Below, in pieces: positions 7,745 to 16,047 of a DNA stretch of 64,000 nt. The DNA is from VXYL01 sp965199875. GTDB taxonomy: Bacteria > Pseudomonadota > Gammaproteobacteria > Pseudomonadales > Azotimanducaceae. Location: assembly GCA_965199875.1 (NCBI GenBank), contig OZ241346.1, forward strand, positions 2,852,001-2,916,000, read 5' to 3'. The position numbers and the translations under genes were made by a program. Position 1 is the first letter of the stretch, and each line of letters starts with the position of its first letter. The notes below the pieces were generated by a model. It made no database searches, was not told the origin of the DNA, and saw nothing but the letters and a program-made list of their open reading frames with translations.

Positions 7745-9310
7745 ATGCAGCAAGCGCAACTCAACCCGGCGGAAATCAGCGACATCATTCGCGGCCGCAT
7801 CGAAAAGCTCGACATTTCCGCCCAGCCGGCCAACGAGGGCACCATCGTCAGCGTCGCCGACGGCATCGTGCGCGTTCACGGCCTTGCCGAAGCGCAGTAC
7901 GGCGAGATGATCGAGTTCGGCGGCGGCGACGGCGCCGTGCTCACCGGCATGGCGCTGAACCTCGAACGCGACTCGGTGGGCTGCGTGGTGCTCGGCGACT
8001 ACGAAGGCCTATCCGAAGGCATGACGGCGCGCTGCACCAAGCGCATCCTCGAAGTGCCGGTGGGCCGGGAACTGCTCGGCCGCGTGGTGGACGCCTTAGG
8101 ACGGCCGGTGGACGGAAAGGGCGCCCTCGACGCCTCGGACAGCTCGCCGGTGGAGAAAGTCGCCCCCGGCGTCATCGCCCGGCAAACCGTCGATCAGCCC
8201 GTGCAGATGGGCATCAAGTGCATTGACGCGATGGTGCCCATCGGCCGCGGCCAGCGCGAGCTCATCATCGGCGACCGGCAGATCGGCAAGACCGCCATCG
8301 CCGTGGACGCCATCATCAATCAGCGCGGCACCGGCATCAAATGCATCTACGTGGCCATCGGGCAGAAGATGTCCACCATCGCCAACATCGTGCGCACCCT
8401 CGAAGACAACGGCGCCATGGAGCACACCATCGTGGTGGCAGCTTCGGCCGCGGACCCGGCGCCCATGCTCTTCATCTCGCCGTACTCCGGCTGCGCGATG
8501 GGCGAGTTCTTCCGCGATCGCGGCGAAGACGCCCTCATCATCTACGACGATCTCACCAAGCAGGCCTGGGCGTACCGGGAAATATCCCTGCTGCTGCGAC
8601 GGCCGCCCGGACGGGAGGCGTATCCGGGGGATGTCTTCTACCTGCACTCCCGCCTGCTGGAGCGTGCCGCGCGAGTGAACGCTCACTACGTGGAAGAGCA
8701 GACGAACGGCGAAGTGAAGGGCCAGACGGGTTCGCTCACCGCCTTGCCGATCATCGAAACCCAGGCCGGCGAGGTGTCGTCGTTCGTGCCGGCCAACGTC
8801 ATCTCCATCACCGACGGGCAGATATTCCTCGAGCTGGACCGCTTCAACTCCGGCATTCGCCCGGCCATGAGCCCGGGCATCTCGGTGTCCCGGGTGGGCG
8901 GTTCCGCGCAGGTGCCGTTCATGAAGAAGCTCTCCGGCGGCGTCAAGCTGGCGCTGGCGCAGTACCGGGAACTGGCGGCGTTTTCGCAGTTCGCGTCCGA
9001 CTTGGACGAGGTGACCCGCCGCCAGCTGGACCACGGCGCTCGCGTCGAGGAGCTGATGAAGCAGAACCAGTACGCGCCGATGTCCGTGGCCGAGATGGGC
9101 GTGGTGCTGTACGCCGCCAACGAGGGCTACCTCGACGGCGTGCCGGTGGAGCGCGTGCTGGATTTCGAGCGCGATCTGCTCGCCTACATGAACGCCGAGC
9201 ATGGCGAGTGGATGGCGGAAGTCAGCGCCAGCGGCAACTACGACGACGACATCGTGGCCACCATGAAGGCGGCGTTGGAGAAGTTCAAGGAGAGCCACTC
9301 CTACGACTAG
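7745..9310 (+). CDS. atpA: F1Fo ATP synthase subunit alpha
   Basis: A 521-residue non-catalytic nucleotide-binding subunit of F1. The P-loop is GDRQIGKT (176-183). Most alpha subunits have Thr where this protein has I180, although the GxxxxGKT pattern is intact. Further family landmarks are AYREISLLLRRPPGRE, YLHSRLLERAARVN, the GQTGSLTALPIIETQAGEVS block and VISITDGQIFLE. The C-terminal helical domain includes the QYRELAAFSQFASDLD motif. An AGGAG site precedes the ATG. Confidence 0.97.
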   Translation: MQQAQLNPAEISDIIRGRIEKLDISAQPANEGTIVSVADGIVRVHGLAEAQYGEMIEFGGGDGAVLTGMALNLERDSVGCVVLGDYEGLSEGMTARCTKRILEVPVGRELLGRVVDALGRPVDGKGALDASDSSPVEKVAPGVIARQTVDQPVQMGIKCIDAMVPIGRGQRELIIGDRQIGKTAIAVDAIINQRGTGIKCIYVAIGQKMSTIANIVRTLEDNGAMEHTIVVAASAADPAPMLFISPYSGCAMGEFFRDRGEDALIIYDDLTKQAWAYREISLLLRRPPGREAYPGDVFYLHSRLLERAARVNAHYVEEQTNGEVKGQTGSLTALPIIETQAGEVSSFVPANVISITDGQIFLELDRFNSGIRPAMSPGISVSRVGGSAQVPFMKKLSGGVKLALAQYRELAAFSQFASDLDEVTRRQLDHGARVEELMKQNQYAPMSVAEMGVVLYAANEGYLDGVPVERVLDFERDLLAYMNAEHGEWMAEVSASGNYDDDIVATMKAALEKFKESHSYD

Positions 9311-9355
9311 CGCCAACTTGGCGCTGCCTTAGGGGCTTGAGGACGGGAGACGGAG

Positions 9356-10219
9356 ATGGCCGCCGGCCGGGAGATCAAGAAGAAGATCGCCAGCGTGCAG
9401 ACCACGCAGAAGAGCACCCGCGCCATGCAGATGGTGGCCGCGTCCAGGATGAAGCGCACGCAGGACCGCATGCAGCAAGGCCGCCCCTACCGCCAGCGCA
9501 TCGAAGAGGTGATCGGCCACTTGGCCAACGCTTCGCCCGAGTACCACCACGTCACCATGATCGCGCGCGACGTCCAGCGCATCGGCTACATCGTCGTTTC
9601 CACCGACCGCGGCCTCTGCGGCGGCCTGAACGTCAATCTGTTCCGCGAACTGGTGCGCCGGGTTCGGCAGTGGCAGGAGGGCGGCGTCGAGTCCGACCTG
9701 GCGCTGATCGGCAACAAGGCGGCGCAGTTCTTCCGCGCCGTCGGCGGCAACGTGGTGGCGTCGATGGGCGATGTCGGCGAGACCCCGGAAGTGGCCGACG
9801 TGGTCGGCGGCGTCAAGGTGATGCTGGACGCCTTCGCCGAGGGCCGCATCGACCGCCTGGACATCATCGCCAACGAGTTCGTGAACACCATGACCCAGCG
9901 CCCGATCGTCAAGCAGCTGCTGCCCCTGCCACCCATCGAAAGGGCGGAGTTCGGCGGCCATCGCTGGGACTACATCTACGAGCCGGACGCCCGGGACCTC
10001 ATCGAGGAGCTGGTGGAGCGCTACATCGAGTGCCTGGTCTACCAGGCCGTGGTGGAGAACACCGCCTGCGAACAGGCGGCGCGCATGATCGCCATGAAGA
10101 ACGCCACCGACAACGCCGAAGAGATCGTCAGCGAGCTGACGCTGCTCTACAACAACGCCCGCCAGGCGTCGATCACCCAGGAGATTTCCGAGATCGTCGG
10201 CGGCGCGGCGGCGGTCTAG
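9356..10219 (+). CDS. atpG: F1Fo ATP synthase subunit gamma
   Basis: A 287-residue central-shaft subunit. The two coiled-coil ends are conserved: the N-terminal REIKKKIASVQTTQKSTRAM with VAASRMKR, and the C-terminal ARMIAMKNATDNAEEIV with TLLYNNARQASIT. The Rossmann-like middle carries STDRGLCGGLNVN. The shaft rotates inside the alpha3beta3 ring and couples proton flow to catalysis. Length and order match the family. Confidence 0.96.
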   Translation: MAAGREIKKKIASVQTTQKSTRAMQMVAASRMKRTQDRMQQGRPYRQRIEEVIGHLANASPEYHHVTMIARDVQRIGYIVVSTDRGLCGGLNVNLFRELVRRVRQWQEGGVESDLALIGNKAAQFFRAVGGNVVASMGDVGETPEVADVVGGVKVMLDAFAEGRIDRLDIIANEFVNTMTQRPIVKQLLPLPPIERAEFGGHRWDYIYEPDARDLIEELVERYIECLVYQAVVENTACEQAARMIAMKNATDNAEEIVSELTLLYNNARQASITQEISEIVGGAAAV

Positions 10220-10276
10220 CGCCGGCTTCCTTTCAATCCGAGCAACCGATCAACCTAAAGAAGGAACGAGAACCAC

Positions 10277-11662
10277 ATGGCGAACGGACGAATTGTGCAG
10301 GTCATTGGCGCGGTGATCGACGTCGAGTTCGATCGCGACGAGGTACCCAGGGTGTACGACGCGCTGAGGGTGACGGACACCGGCCTGACGCTGGAAGTGC
10401 AGCAGCAGCTGGGCGACGGCGTGGTGCGTACCATCGCCATGGGTTCTTCCGAAGGTATTTCCCGGGGCTTGGGCGTGGCCAACACCGGCAGCCCGATCTC
10501 GGTGCCGGTGGGCGAGGAAACCCTGGGCCGCATCATGGACGTGCTTGGCGATCCGGTGGACGAGAAGGGCCCCATCAATGCCCGGGAAACCTTGCCCATC
10601 CACCGCAAGCCGCCGAGCTACGAGGACCAGAAAGGCGGCAACGAACTGCTCGAAACCGGCGTCAAGGTGATCGACCTGATGTGTCCCTTCGCGCGCGGCG
10701 GCAAGGTGGGGCTGTTCGGCGGCGCCGGCGTCGGCAAGACGGTGACGATGCTGGAACTCATCCGCAACATCGCCATCGAACACGCCGGCCTCTCGGTGTT
10801 CGCCGGTGTCGGCGAGCGCACCCGGGAGGGCAACGACTTCTACTACGAGATGCAGGACGCCGGCGTGCTGGACAAGATCTCGCTGGTGTTCGGGCAGATG
10901 AACGAACCGCCCGGCAACCGGCTGCGGGTGGCGCTCTCCGGCCTCACCCTGGCGGAGAAGTTCCGCGACGAAGGGCGCGACGTGCTGCTCTTCATCGACA
11001 ACATCTACCGCTACACCCTGGCCGGCACCGAGTGCTCGGCGCTGCTTGGCCGCATGCCCTCCGCGGTTGGCTACCAGCCAACCCTGGCTGCCGAGATGGG
11101 CATCCTGCAGGAACGCATCACGACGACCAAGACCGGCTCCATCACCTCCGTGCAGGCGGTGTTCGTGCCGGCGGACGACTACACCGACCCTTCCCCCGCC
11201 ACCACCTTCGCGCACCTCGACTCCTCGGTAACGCTGTCCCGGGCCATTACCGACCTCGGCATCTACCCGGCGGTGGATCCCCTCGCATCGAGCAGCCGAC
11301 AACTGGATCCAAACGTCGTGGGCCAGGAACACTACGACGTGGCGCGCGGCGCCCAGCAGGTGCTGCAGCGCTATCAGGAGCTGAAGGACATCATCGCCAT
11401 CCTCGGCATGGACGAGCTCTCCGAGGAGGACAAGGCGCTGGTGTACCGCGCCCGAAAGATGCAGCAGTTCTTCAGCCAGGCGATGTTCGTCGCCGAACAG
11501 TTCACCGGACAGCCCGGCGACTACGTCAGCCGCGAAGACACCGTGCGCAGCTTCCGTGCCATCCTCGACGGCGAGTGCGACGACATGCCGGAGCAGGCGT
11601 TCTACATGGTGGGCACCATCGACCACGCCCGCAAGAAGGCCGAAGAGCTGGCCGCGGCCTAG
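10277..11662 (+). CDS. atpD: F1Fo ATP synthase subunit beta
   Basis: A 461-residue catalytic subunit. The P-loop is GGAGVGKT (148-155), followed by GVGERTREGNDFY with the catalytic Glu, the Walker B region VLLFIDNIYRYT, the SALLGRMPSAVGYQPTLA block and the rotor-contact motif DELSEEDK. An AAGAAGGA ribosome site precedes the ATG. Together with alpha, gamma, delta and epsilon it makes the complete F1 sector encoded here. Confidence 0.97.
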   Translation: MANGRIVQVIGAVIDVEFDRDEVPRVYDALRVTDTGLTLEVQQQLGDGVVRTIAMGSSEGISRGLGVANTGSPISVPVGEETLGRIMDVLGDPVDEKGPINARETLPIHRKPPSYEDQKGGNELLETGVKVIDLMCPFARGGKVGLFGGAGVGKTVTMLELIRNIAIEHAGLSVFAGVGERTREGNDFYYEMQDAGVLDKISLVFGQMNEPPGNRLRVALSGLTLAEKFRDEGRDVLLFIDNIYRYTLAGTECSALLGRMPSAVGYQPTLAAEMGILQERITTTKTGSITSVQAVFVPADDYTDPSPATTFAHLDSSVTLSRAITDLGIYPAVDPLASSSRQLDPNVVGQEHYDVARGAQQVLQRYQELKDIIAILGMDELSEEDKALVYRARKMQQFFSQAMFVAEQFTGQPGDYVSREDTVRSFRAILDGECDDMPEQAFYMVGTIDHARKKAEELAAA

Positions 11663-11689
11663 AAGCGGCAGCCAGCAGCGGAGAAACCC

Positions 11690-12112
11690 ATGCCCGCCAC
11701 CATGCAATGCCACATCGTCAGCGCCGAGCGGGAGATATTCTCCGGCCAAGTGGCCATGATCTCGCTCACCGGCACGCTGGGCGAACTCGGCATCCTGCCC
11801 GGCCACGCCCCGCTGCTCACCGGCATCCGCCCCGGCCCGGTGCATCTGCGCGCCGAAAACGGCGACGAGGACGTCTTCTACGCCTCAGGCGGCTTTCTGG
11901 AGATCCAACCCGGCGTCGTCACCGTGCTGGCCGACACGGCACTCCGCGCCGACGACATCGACGAAGCCGCCGCCGTCGAAGCCCGCCAGGAAGCGGAGCG
12001 AGCGCTGTCCGAGGCCGCCGCCGAACTGGACTACGGCAGAGTCGAAGCGCAACTGGCCGCGGCCGCGGCACAGCAGCGAACGCTGGAGGAGCTGCGCAAA
12101 CTGCGTCGCTAA
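11690..12112 (+). CDS. atpC: F1Fo ATP synthase subunit epsilon
   Basis: A 140-residue epsilon subunit with the N-terminal beta-sandwich (HIVSAEREIFSGQV, LGELGILPGHAPLLT, then the FYASGGFLEIQPGVVTVLADTA strand block). A C-terminal helix pair rich in Glu and Ala can inhibit rotation. It is the last gene of the operon. In many gammaproteobacteria glmU follows, but here a gene on the opposite strand follows after about 130 bases, and no hairpin with a U-tract is visible between them. Confidence 0.95.
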   Translation: MPATMQCHIVSAEREIFSGQVAMISLTGTLGELGILPGHAPLLTGIRPGPVHLRAENGDEDVFYASGGFLEIQPGVVTVLADTALRADDIDEAAAVEARQEAERALSEAAAELDYGRVEAQLAAAAAQQRTLEELRKLRR

Positions 12113-12244
12113 AGCCCACCCCTAACGTCGTTCACGCTGGCGAGCAGACCTTCCCCCTGGCGAAACGCATCCGCGCCATCGCTGCGGAGCGCCTGCTCGA
12201 GGACGTCTGAACGCAGCCGCAAGCCGCCTGTCCGGCGTGCCGTC

Positions 12245-13390
12245 TCAGCGGCCGAAGCCGTACAGCCGAGCGGCGTTGTCGCAGACGATCTTGCGCCGCG
12301 TCGCTTCGGAAACGCCGCCGAGCTCGCGTTCGATGAAGCTCTGCGAATCCGGCCAGACGCCGTCCGGGTGGGGAAAGTCGCTGCCCCACATCACGTTGTC
12401 TTCGCCCAGGATGTCCAGGAGGCGGATGCCGATGGGGTCGCTCTGGTAGGTGGCGTAGCACTGTCGCCGCCAGTACTCCGAGGGCTTCATCGTCAGCGTC
12501 AGGTCCTTGAACTGGTCCTCCCACTCCAGGTCCATGTGTTCCAGGATGTAGGGGATCCAGCCGATGCCGCTTTCGCCGATCACCACCTTCAGCCCCGGGT
12601 GGGCTTCCAGCACGCCGCCGTAGATGATCTCCATGATGATCTTCGACATGGCCAGTTGAAAGCTGGTGATGTGAACCGCGAATGCCTGGCGGCGCTGCAA
12701 CGGCGCCAGGGTGTCGAAGTCGTAGTCCATGCGCGGGCCGATGGTGTGGTAGTGTAGCGGCAGTCCGGCTGCTTCGGCCGCGGCCCACAGGGGCTGCCAG
12801 GACGGGTCGAACAGCGGCGCCATGTCGTGGGTGTTGGCGACCTCGATGCCGCGCAGCACGCCTCGCTTCGCTACCCGTTCCACCTCGGCGACGGCGGCGT
12901 CCACGTCGTGGCTGGGAATGTTGGCAAGGCCGGCGAAGCGTTCGGGATGGCTGGCGCAGAAGTCGGCCAGCCAGGCGTTGTAGATGCGCATCATCTCGTC
13001 GGCGGCTTCGTCGTCGCCCAGGCGCATGGCGGCGCCGAGGATGCCGTACAGCACTTCCGCTTGAACGCCGTCGAGGTCTTGATCGCCAAGGCGCAAGTCT
13101 GGCTCCGTCAGCCGTCGGATGCCATTCTCGCCGTCGCGGTACAGGCCTTGCTCGGCCATGCGGTCCGAACGGTGGATCTGCCCCGGCACGTAGCGACGGC
13201 CAGCCGAACCCATGCCGTTCTGCAGGCCGAACTGGGCGCCGTTGCGACTCCTCCAGTAGCGCCCGTTCTCGGTTTCGGCCACGAAAGGCATCCGATCCTT
13301 CAAGTCGGCGCGGGCCTGGCCGGTGAACAAGTCCTCGGGCAGCCACGGCAGATCGATGTGGCAATCGGCAGAGATGACTTCGTAGTGCAT
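12245..13390 (-). CDS. amidohydrolase-2 family metal-dependent hydrolase/decarboxylase
   Basis: A 381-residue TIM-barrel protein of the amidohydrolase-2 family (ACMSD-like hydrolases and decarboxylases). The N-terminal metal site appears as SADCHIDLP. Mid-protein metal/substrate residues lie in LPLHYHTIG and in HPGLKVVIGESGIGW. The C-terminal catalytic Asp is in MWGSDFPHPDG. The start is ATG 13390, with a perfect AGGAGG five bases upstream. Members cleave or decarboxylate aromatic and related ring products; the substrate here cannot be named. It is divergent from the lipoprotein gene, with only 54 bases between them. Confidence 0.82.
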   Translation of the reverse strand: MHYEVISADCHIDLPWLPEDLFTGQARADLKDRMPFVAETENGRYWRSRNGAQFGLQNGMGSAGRRYVPGQIHRSDRMAEQGLYRDGENGIRRLTEPDLRLGDQDLDGVQAEVLYGILGAAMRLGDDEAADEMMRIYNAWLADFCASHPERFAGLANIPSHDVDAAVAEVERVAKRGVLRGIEVANTHDMAPLFDPSWQPLWAAAEAAGLPLHYHTIGPRMDYDFDTLAPLQRRQAFAVHITSFQLAMSKIIMEIIYGGVLEAHPGLKVVIGESGIGWIPYILEHMDLEWEDQFKDLTLTMKPSEYWRRQCYATYQSDPIGIRLLDILGEDNVMWGSDFPHPDGVWPDSQSFIERELGGVSEATRRKIVCDNAARLYGFGR

Positions 13391-13444
13391 GGAACCCTCC
13401 TGTAACGATAGGATTGTGCGCCAATTCCACGCCGAGGTCATGCG

Positions 13445-14008
13445 ATGCACCAGCTATCGGCGGCGTCAACGCGCCGGCTGCGTTTGCCATCCTGTGGTGT
13501 TGGGCTGCTGGCGGCGCTGGCGCTTGCGGCCTGCACCTCTTCGCTCGGCACCCGCGCACCGGCCGGCTTCGACCTGAGCGGCGACTGGCTGCTCGACGAG
13601 GGCGCAAGCGATGCCGGGCCAGACGTCGCCGCCATCCGCCGGCGCGAAGATCGCAAGGCCGTGCGCGGACCGCAGTCCGGCACCGGCGCATCGGCGGCGT
13701 TCGTCGTGCAGGACTTTCCGGTGCTCAGCGCTGCCAGCCTGCGCATCGAGCAAAGCCGCGACTCGATGGGCATTCGCTACGACGACAGCGTCTACCGCGA
13801 CATCTCCTGGGGGCAGCGGCAGCGGGATTTCTGGCTGGTGCGCGCCGGCTGGGACGCCGACGCGCTGGTCGTTCGTTCGACCCGTGGCGCCGTCAAGGGC
13901 GTCGAAACCATGACGCTGGAACGCAACGGCAGCGTGCTGCGAGTTGCCGTGCGCGTGGATGCCGGTGGCGAGGAGGTGCTGGCGGAACGCGTCTATCGAC
14001 GCCGTTAG
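13445..14008 (+). CDS. putative lipoprotein of unknown function
   Basis: A 187-residue protein with a basic N-terminus, a hydrophobic segment and a lipobox (LALAAC, Cys about residue 29), so it is probably lipid-anchored in the envelope. The mature part begins with DLSGDWLLDEGASD, a lipocalin-like or copper-resistance-like strand seen in small periplasmic proteins. It then shows alternating beta-strand patterns up to ETMTLERNGSVLRVAVRV. I do not recognise a named family. The position, divergent from the amidohydrolase, may mean a shared control region. Confidence 0.65.
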   Translation: MHQLSAASTRRLRLPSCGVGLLAALALAACTSSLGTRAPAGFDLSGDWLLDEGASDAGPDVAAIRRREDRKAVRGPQSGTGASAAFVVQDFPVLSAASLRIEQSRDSMGIRYDDSVYRDISWGQRQRDFWLVRAGWDADALVVRSTRGAVKGVETMTLERNGSVLRVAVRVDAGGEEVLAERVYRRR

Positions 14009-14214
14009 GCGTCTAGCCACGATAGAACAGTTCACCGGATGGCACAGCAAACGGACAGCTTCAGTGACGCCCTGTAGCGCTCGTTGAACACCACCCAAGG
14101 CCAGGCTATTCCGTTACGCACCCGCTGGTGACAAGCAGTGGCAGTGTCAACCTCAGCGCGGGGGAAAGTGTTGTTTGGGTCACTGGCTTGCCTCAATGAT
14201 CTGGCGGGCGCGTG

Positions 14215-14763
14215 TCACGCCCTACGTTGGGGACCGAACAGACGTTCGACGACCTCGGTGATGTTATGTAGTTTGTCGAACCGTCCCTTTGGAACTTCGC
14301 GGACATCTGGGCGTTTCAGTTTTTTCCCAGTCGAGTTGCCTTTGGTATGGCGAGCAGTCTTGAATCTGGACAGGCAAGGAAGACGTTTTCCGGGACAATT
14401 TCCGAACCAGAGAAACGGACCAATATCGAATTTCCGGTCAAACTGAATCCATATTACGCAGCCGCTGGGTTTCTCCTGTAGACGCTGATGGACCTTCTGT
14501 TTTGCCGTCTTCGCGTCCTGCTTCGAGGTCTTGAGCTGTATGTGGCGAGTAATGTCCCCGACCTCCACGACGAGATCGTATCCTCCGTCGTCAACTTGGG
14601 GTTTTAGCACCTCGGCTCGGCGAGGCCAAAGATCCCGGAGCAGTTCGCCTATGAACAGGTGTTCGATGAGCATCTCGCGATAGGTAGATTGCTCGCTGTG
14701 TACGGATTGCGGATGCCGTTGGGCCGCTGCGCAATCGTTTCGATCTGGTTCTGGTAAGTCCAT
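14215..14763 (-). CDS. PD-(D/E)XK nuclease-like protein (DUF4365-like), unknown role
   Basis: A 182-residue protein. The centre carries DDGGYDLVVEVGDITRHIQLKTS (read with a break after VVEV), i.e. D63 followed 13 residues later by Q76-x-K78. This spacing is seen in the restriction-endonuclease fold of DUF4365-type proteins. The N-terminal MLIEHLFIGELLRDLW helix (from residue 31) could be the true start of the domain. The C-terminal part has two cysteines and many Lys/Arg residues. Base composition is visibly lower in GC than the flanks and the gene is solitary, which suggests horizontal transfer. A defence or repair role is inference only. Confidence 0.55.
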   Translation of the reverse strand: MDLPEPDRNDCAAAQRHPQSVHSEQSTYREMLIEHLFIGELLRDLWPRRAEVLKPQVDDGGYDLVVEVGDITRHIQLKTSKQDAKTAKQKVHQRLQEKPSGCVIWIQFDRKFDIGPFLWFGNCPGKRLPCLSRFKTARHTKGNSTGKKLKRPDVREVPKGRFDKLHNITEVVERLFGPQRRA

Positions 14764-14902
14764 GTGAGACGGTCAAGAAAGCCAGCTTCTCGACACTATA
14801 CACCTTGTGTTGCTCGATGCGCTGCCGGTGATGCGGTACGCGCTACGCCTTGGACTAGCGCGGGCGGGCCATGCGTTAACACACTTGTGTCTGCGCGTCG
14901 TC

Positions 14903-15904
14903 CTAAGGCGAGGCATGGTCCTGCCGTTCTGCCGTTGGAACCGCTTGGCGCATCGTTCGGGCCACTTCCTCGGCGCTGCGCATGGTCGCTAGGTCCAAGC
15001 TGAAATCTGGCCGTTCAGGCACCGCCACCTTGGCCAGCAGCTCGCGTGCTTCTCGCCCGGAAAGCCCTAGGTCGCGCAGATCCTCGCGGCTTAGCCGGGT
15101 TGCGCCTTCGCGCACGGCCAAACCGTCCGCGTCCGCTTGCAGGAGCTTGCCGAGGGCGGCCCGCTCGGCGCGGCTGAAGGAGGCGCCGAGAACGCCGTAG
15201 TCCAGCCAGGCCTCGAACGCCAGCGGCGCCACGCGCTGCAGCATGCCGGCCATCACCCGACCGTATTCGCGGATCTCCCACTGCGCGTGAGGGTCCACGC
15301 GCAGGGTCAGGAAGTGCAGCAGGTTGTGCAGGTCGATCTTCCAGTACCACTGGGTGTAGGTGGACAGCGGCAGGTCGATCCGCGCCAGTTCGCGGGCGAC
15401 GTTTTCGCCGAGCAGCCAGCCGTAGGCGTCCGCGGCATCCTGGCGCAGGCGTTCCCACCTGGCCACGGCCTCGCCGTGCAGCGCGCCGGGCGCTGGCTGG
15501 TTCTCGCGGCCTTGGTTGTTGACGCTGCTTTGATGGGCGAAGTTGTCGGGCGCCGGCGTGTAGAACAGCAGCGGCAGCAGGCTGTAGCGCGCGCTCAGCT
15601 CGTTCACCGACGCGGTGCGGTGGCGAATCCACTGCCGGGCGACGAAGATGGGCATCGCGCAGTGGAACTTGAACTCCACCATCTCGGTTGGCGTGGTGTG
15701 GGCATGGCGTTGCAGATAGCGAACGAGGCCCCGGGTTTGGCTCACCTGGCGGGTGCCGGCGCCGTAGCTCACCCGCGCCGCGCGTTCGATGTCTTCGTCC
15801 GAACCCATGTAGTCCACCAGTGCCACGAAGCCGTGGTCCAGCACGGGGAAGTAGCCGCCGAGGATCTCCTCCGCCGCCGGCACGGTTGGGCGCTTGGTGT
15901 GCAT
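14903..15904 (-). CDS. thyX: FAD-dependent thymidylate synthase ThyX
   Basis: A 333-residue flavin-dependent thymidylate synthase, which makes dTMP from dUMP using methylene-tetrahydrofolate and NAD(P)H. The diagnostic ThyX motif RHRTASVNELSARYS lies at 94-108. The dUMP-binding and catalytic regions around ARIDLPLSTYTQWYWKIDLHNLLHFL are present. The C-terminal extension from about residue 235 is longer than in short ThyX proteins but common in proteobacterial ones. A TACAAT hexamer (15917-15912) ends seven bases before the ATG, so the mRNA may be leaderless. Confidence 0.95.
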   Translation of the reverse strand: MHTKRPTVPAAEEILGGYFPVLDHGFVALVDYMGSDEDIERAARVSYGAGTRQVSQTRGLVRYLQRHAHTTPTEMVEFKFHCAMPIFVARQWIRHRTASVNELSARYSLLPLLFYTPAPDNFAHQSSVNNQGRENQPAPGALHGEAVARWERLRQDAADAYGWLLGENVARELARIDLPLSTYTQWYWKIDLHNLLHFLTLRVDPHAQWEIREYGRVMAGMLQRVAPLAFEAWLDYGVLGASFSRAERAALGKLLQADADGLAVREGATRLSREDLRDLGLSGREARELLAKVAVPERPDFSLDLATMRSAEEVARTMRQAVPTAERQDHASP

Positions 15905-15909
15905 GGCAA

Positions 15910-15940
15910 GGATTGTACGCTTGCCGCGGCCTTACAATCC
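15910..15940. promoter_or_regulatory. symmetrical divergent control element between thyX and a histidine kinase
   Basis: A perfect 8-bp inverted repeat GGATTGTA/TACAATCC (15910-15917 and 15933-15940) with a 15-base centre. Each arm contains a TACAAT hexamer pointing outward: one toward thyX on the minus strand and one toward the kinase on the plus strand. It could be two face-to-face -10 boxes, an operator, or both. No good -35 hexamers are visible. Confidence 0.4.
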
Positions 15941-16047
15941 CGGCCTTGGCCCGCTTGGACCGCGAATCGAGGCTGATCCGCCAGAGGTTGCATCACGCGG
16001 TTTTGCGAGCGAACCAAGGCGGCGGGGAATCAGGAGAAAACCGGCCC

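Noticed and set aside
8341..12210. Long plus-strand open frame running through atpA-atpC in another register
   Set aside because: It is a shadow of the atp genes; the Arg/Pro/Ala-rich product has no family features. Its last 33 codons beyond atpC have no start or ribosome site of their own.
14009..14214. Gap between the lipoprotein gene and the nuclease-like gene
   Set aside because: I searched this 206-base stretch for a small gene, tRNA or hairpin and found none that I can support.
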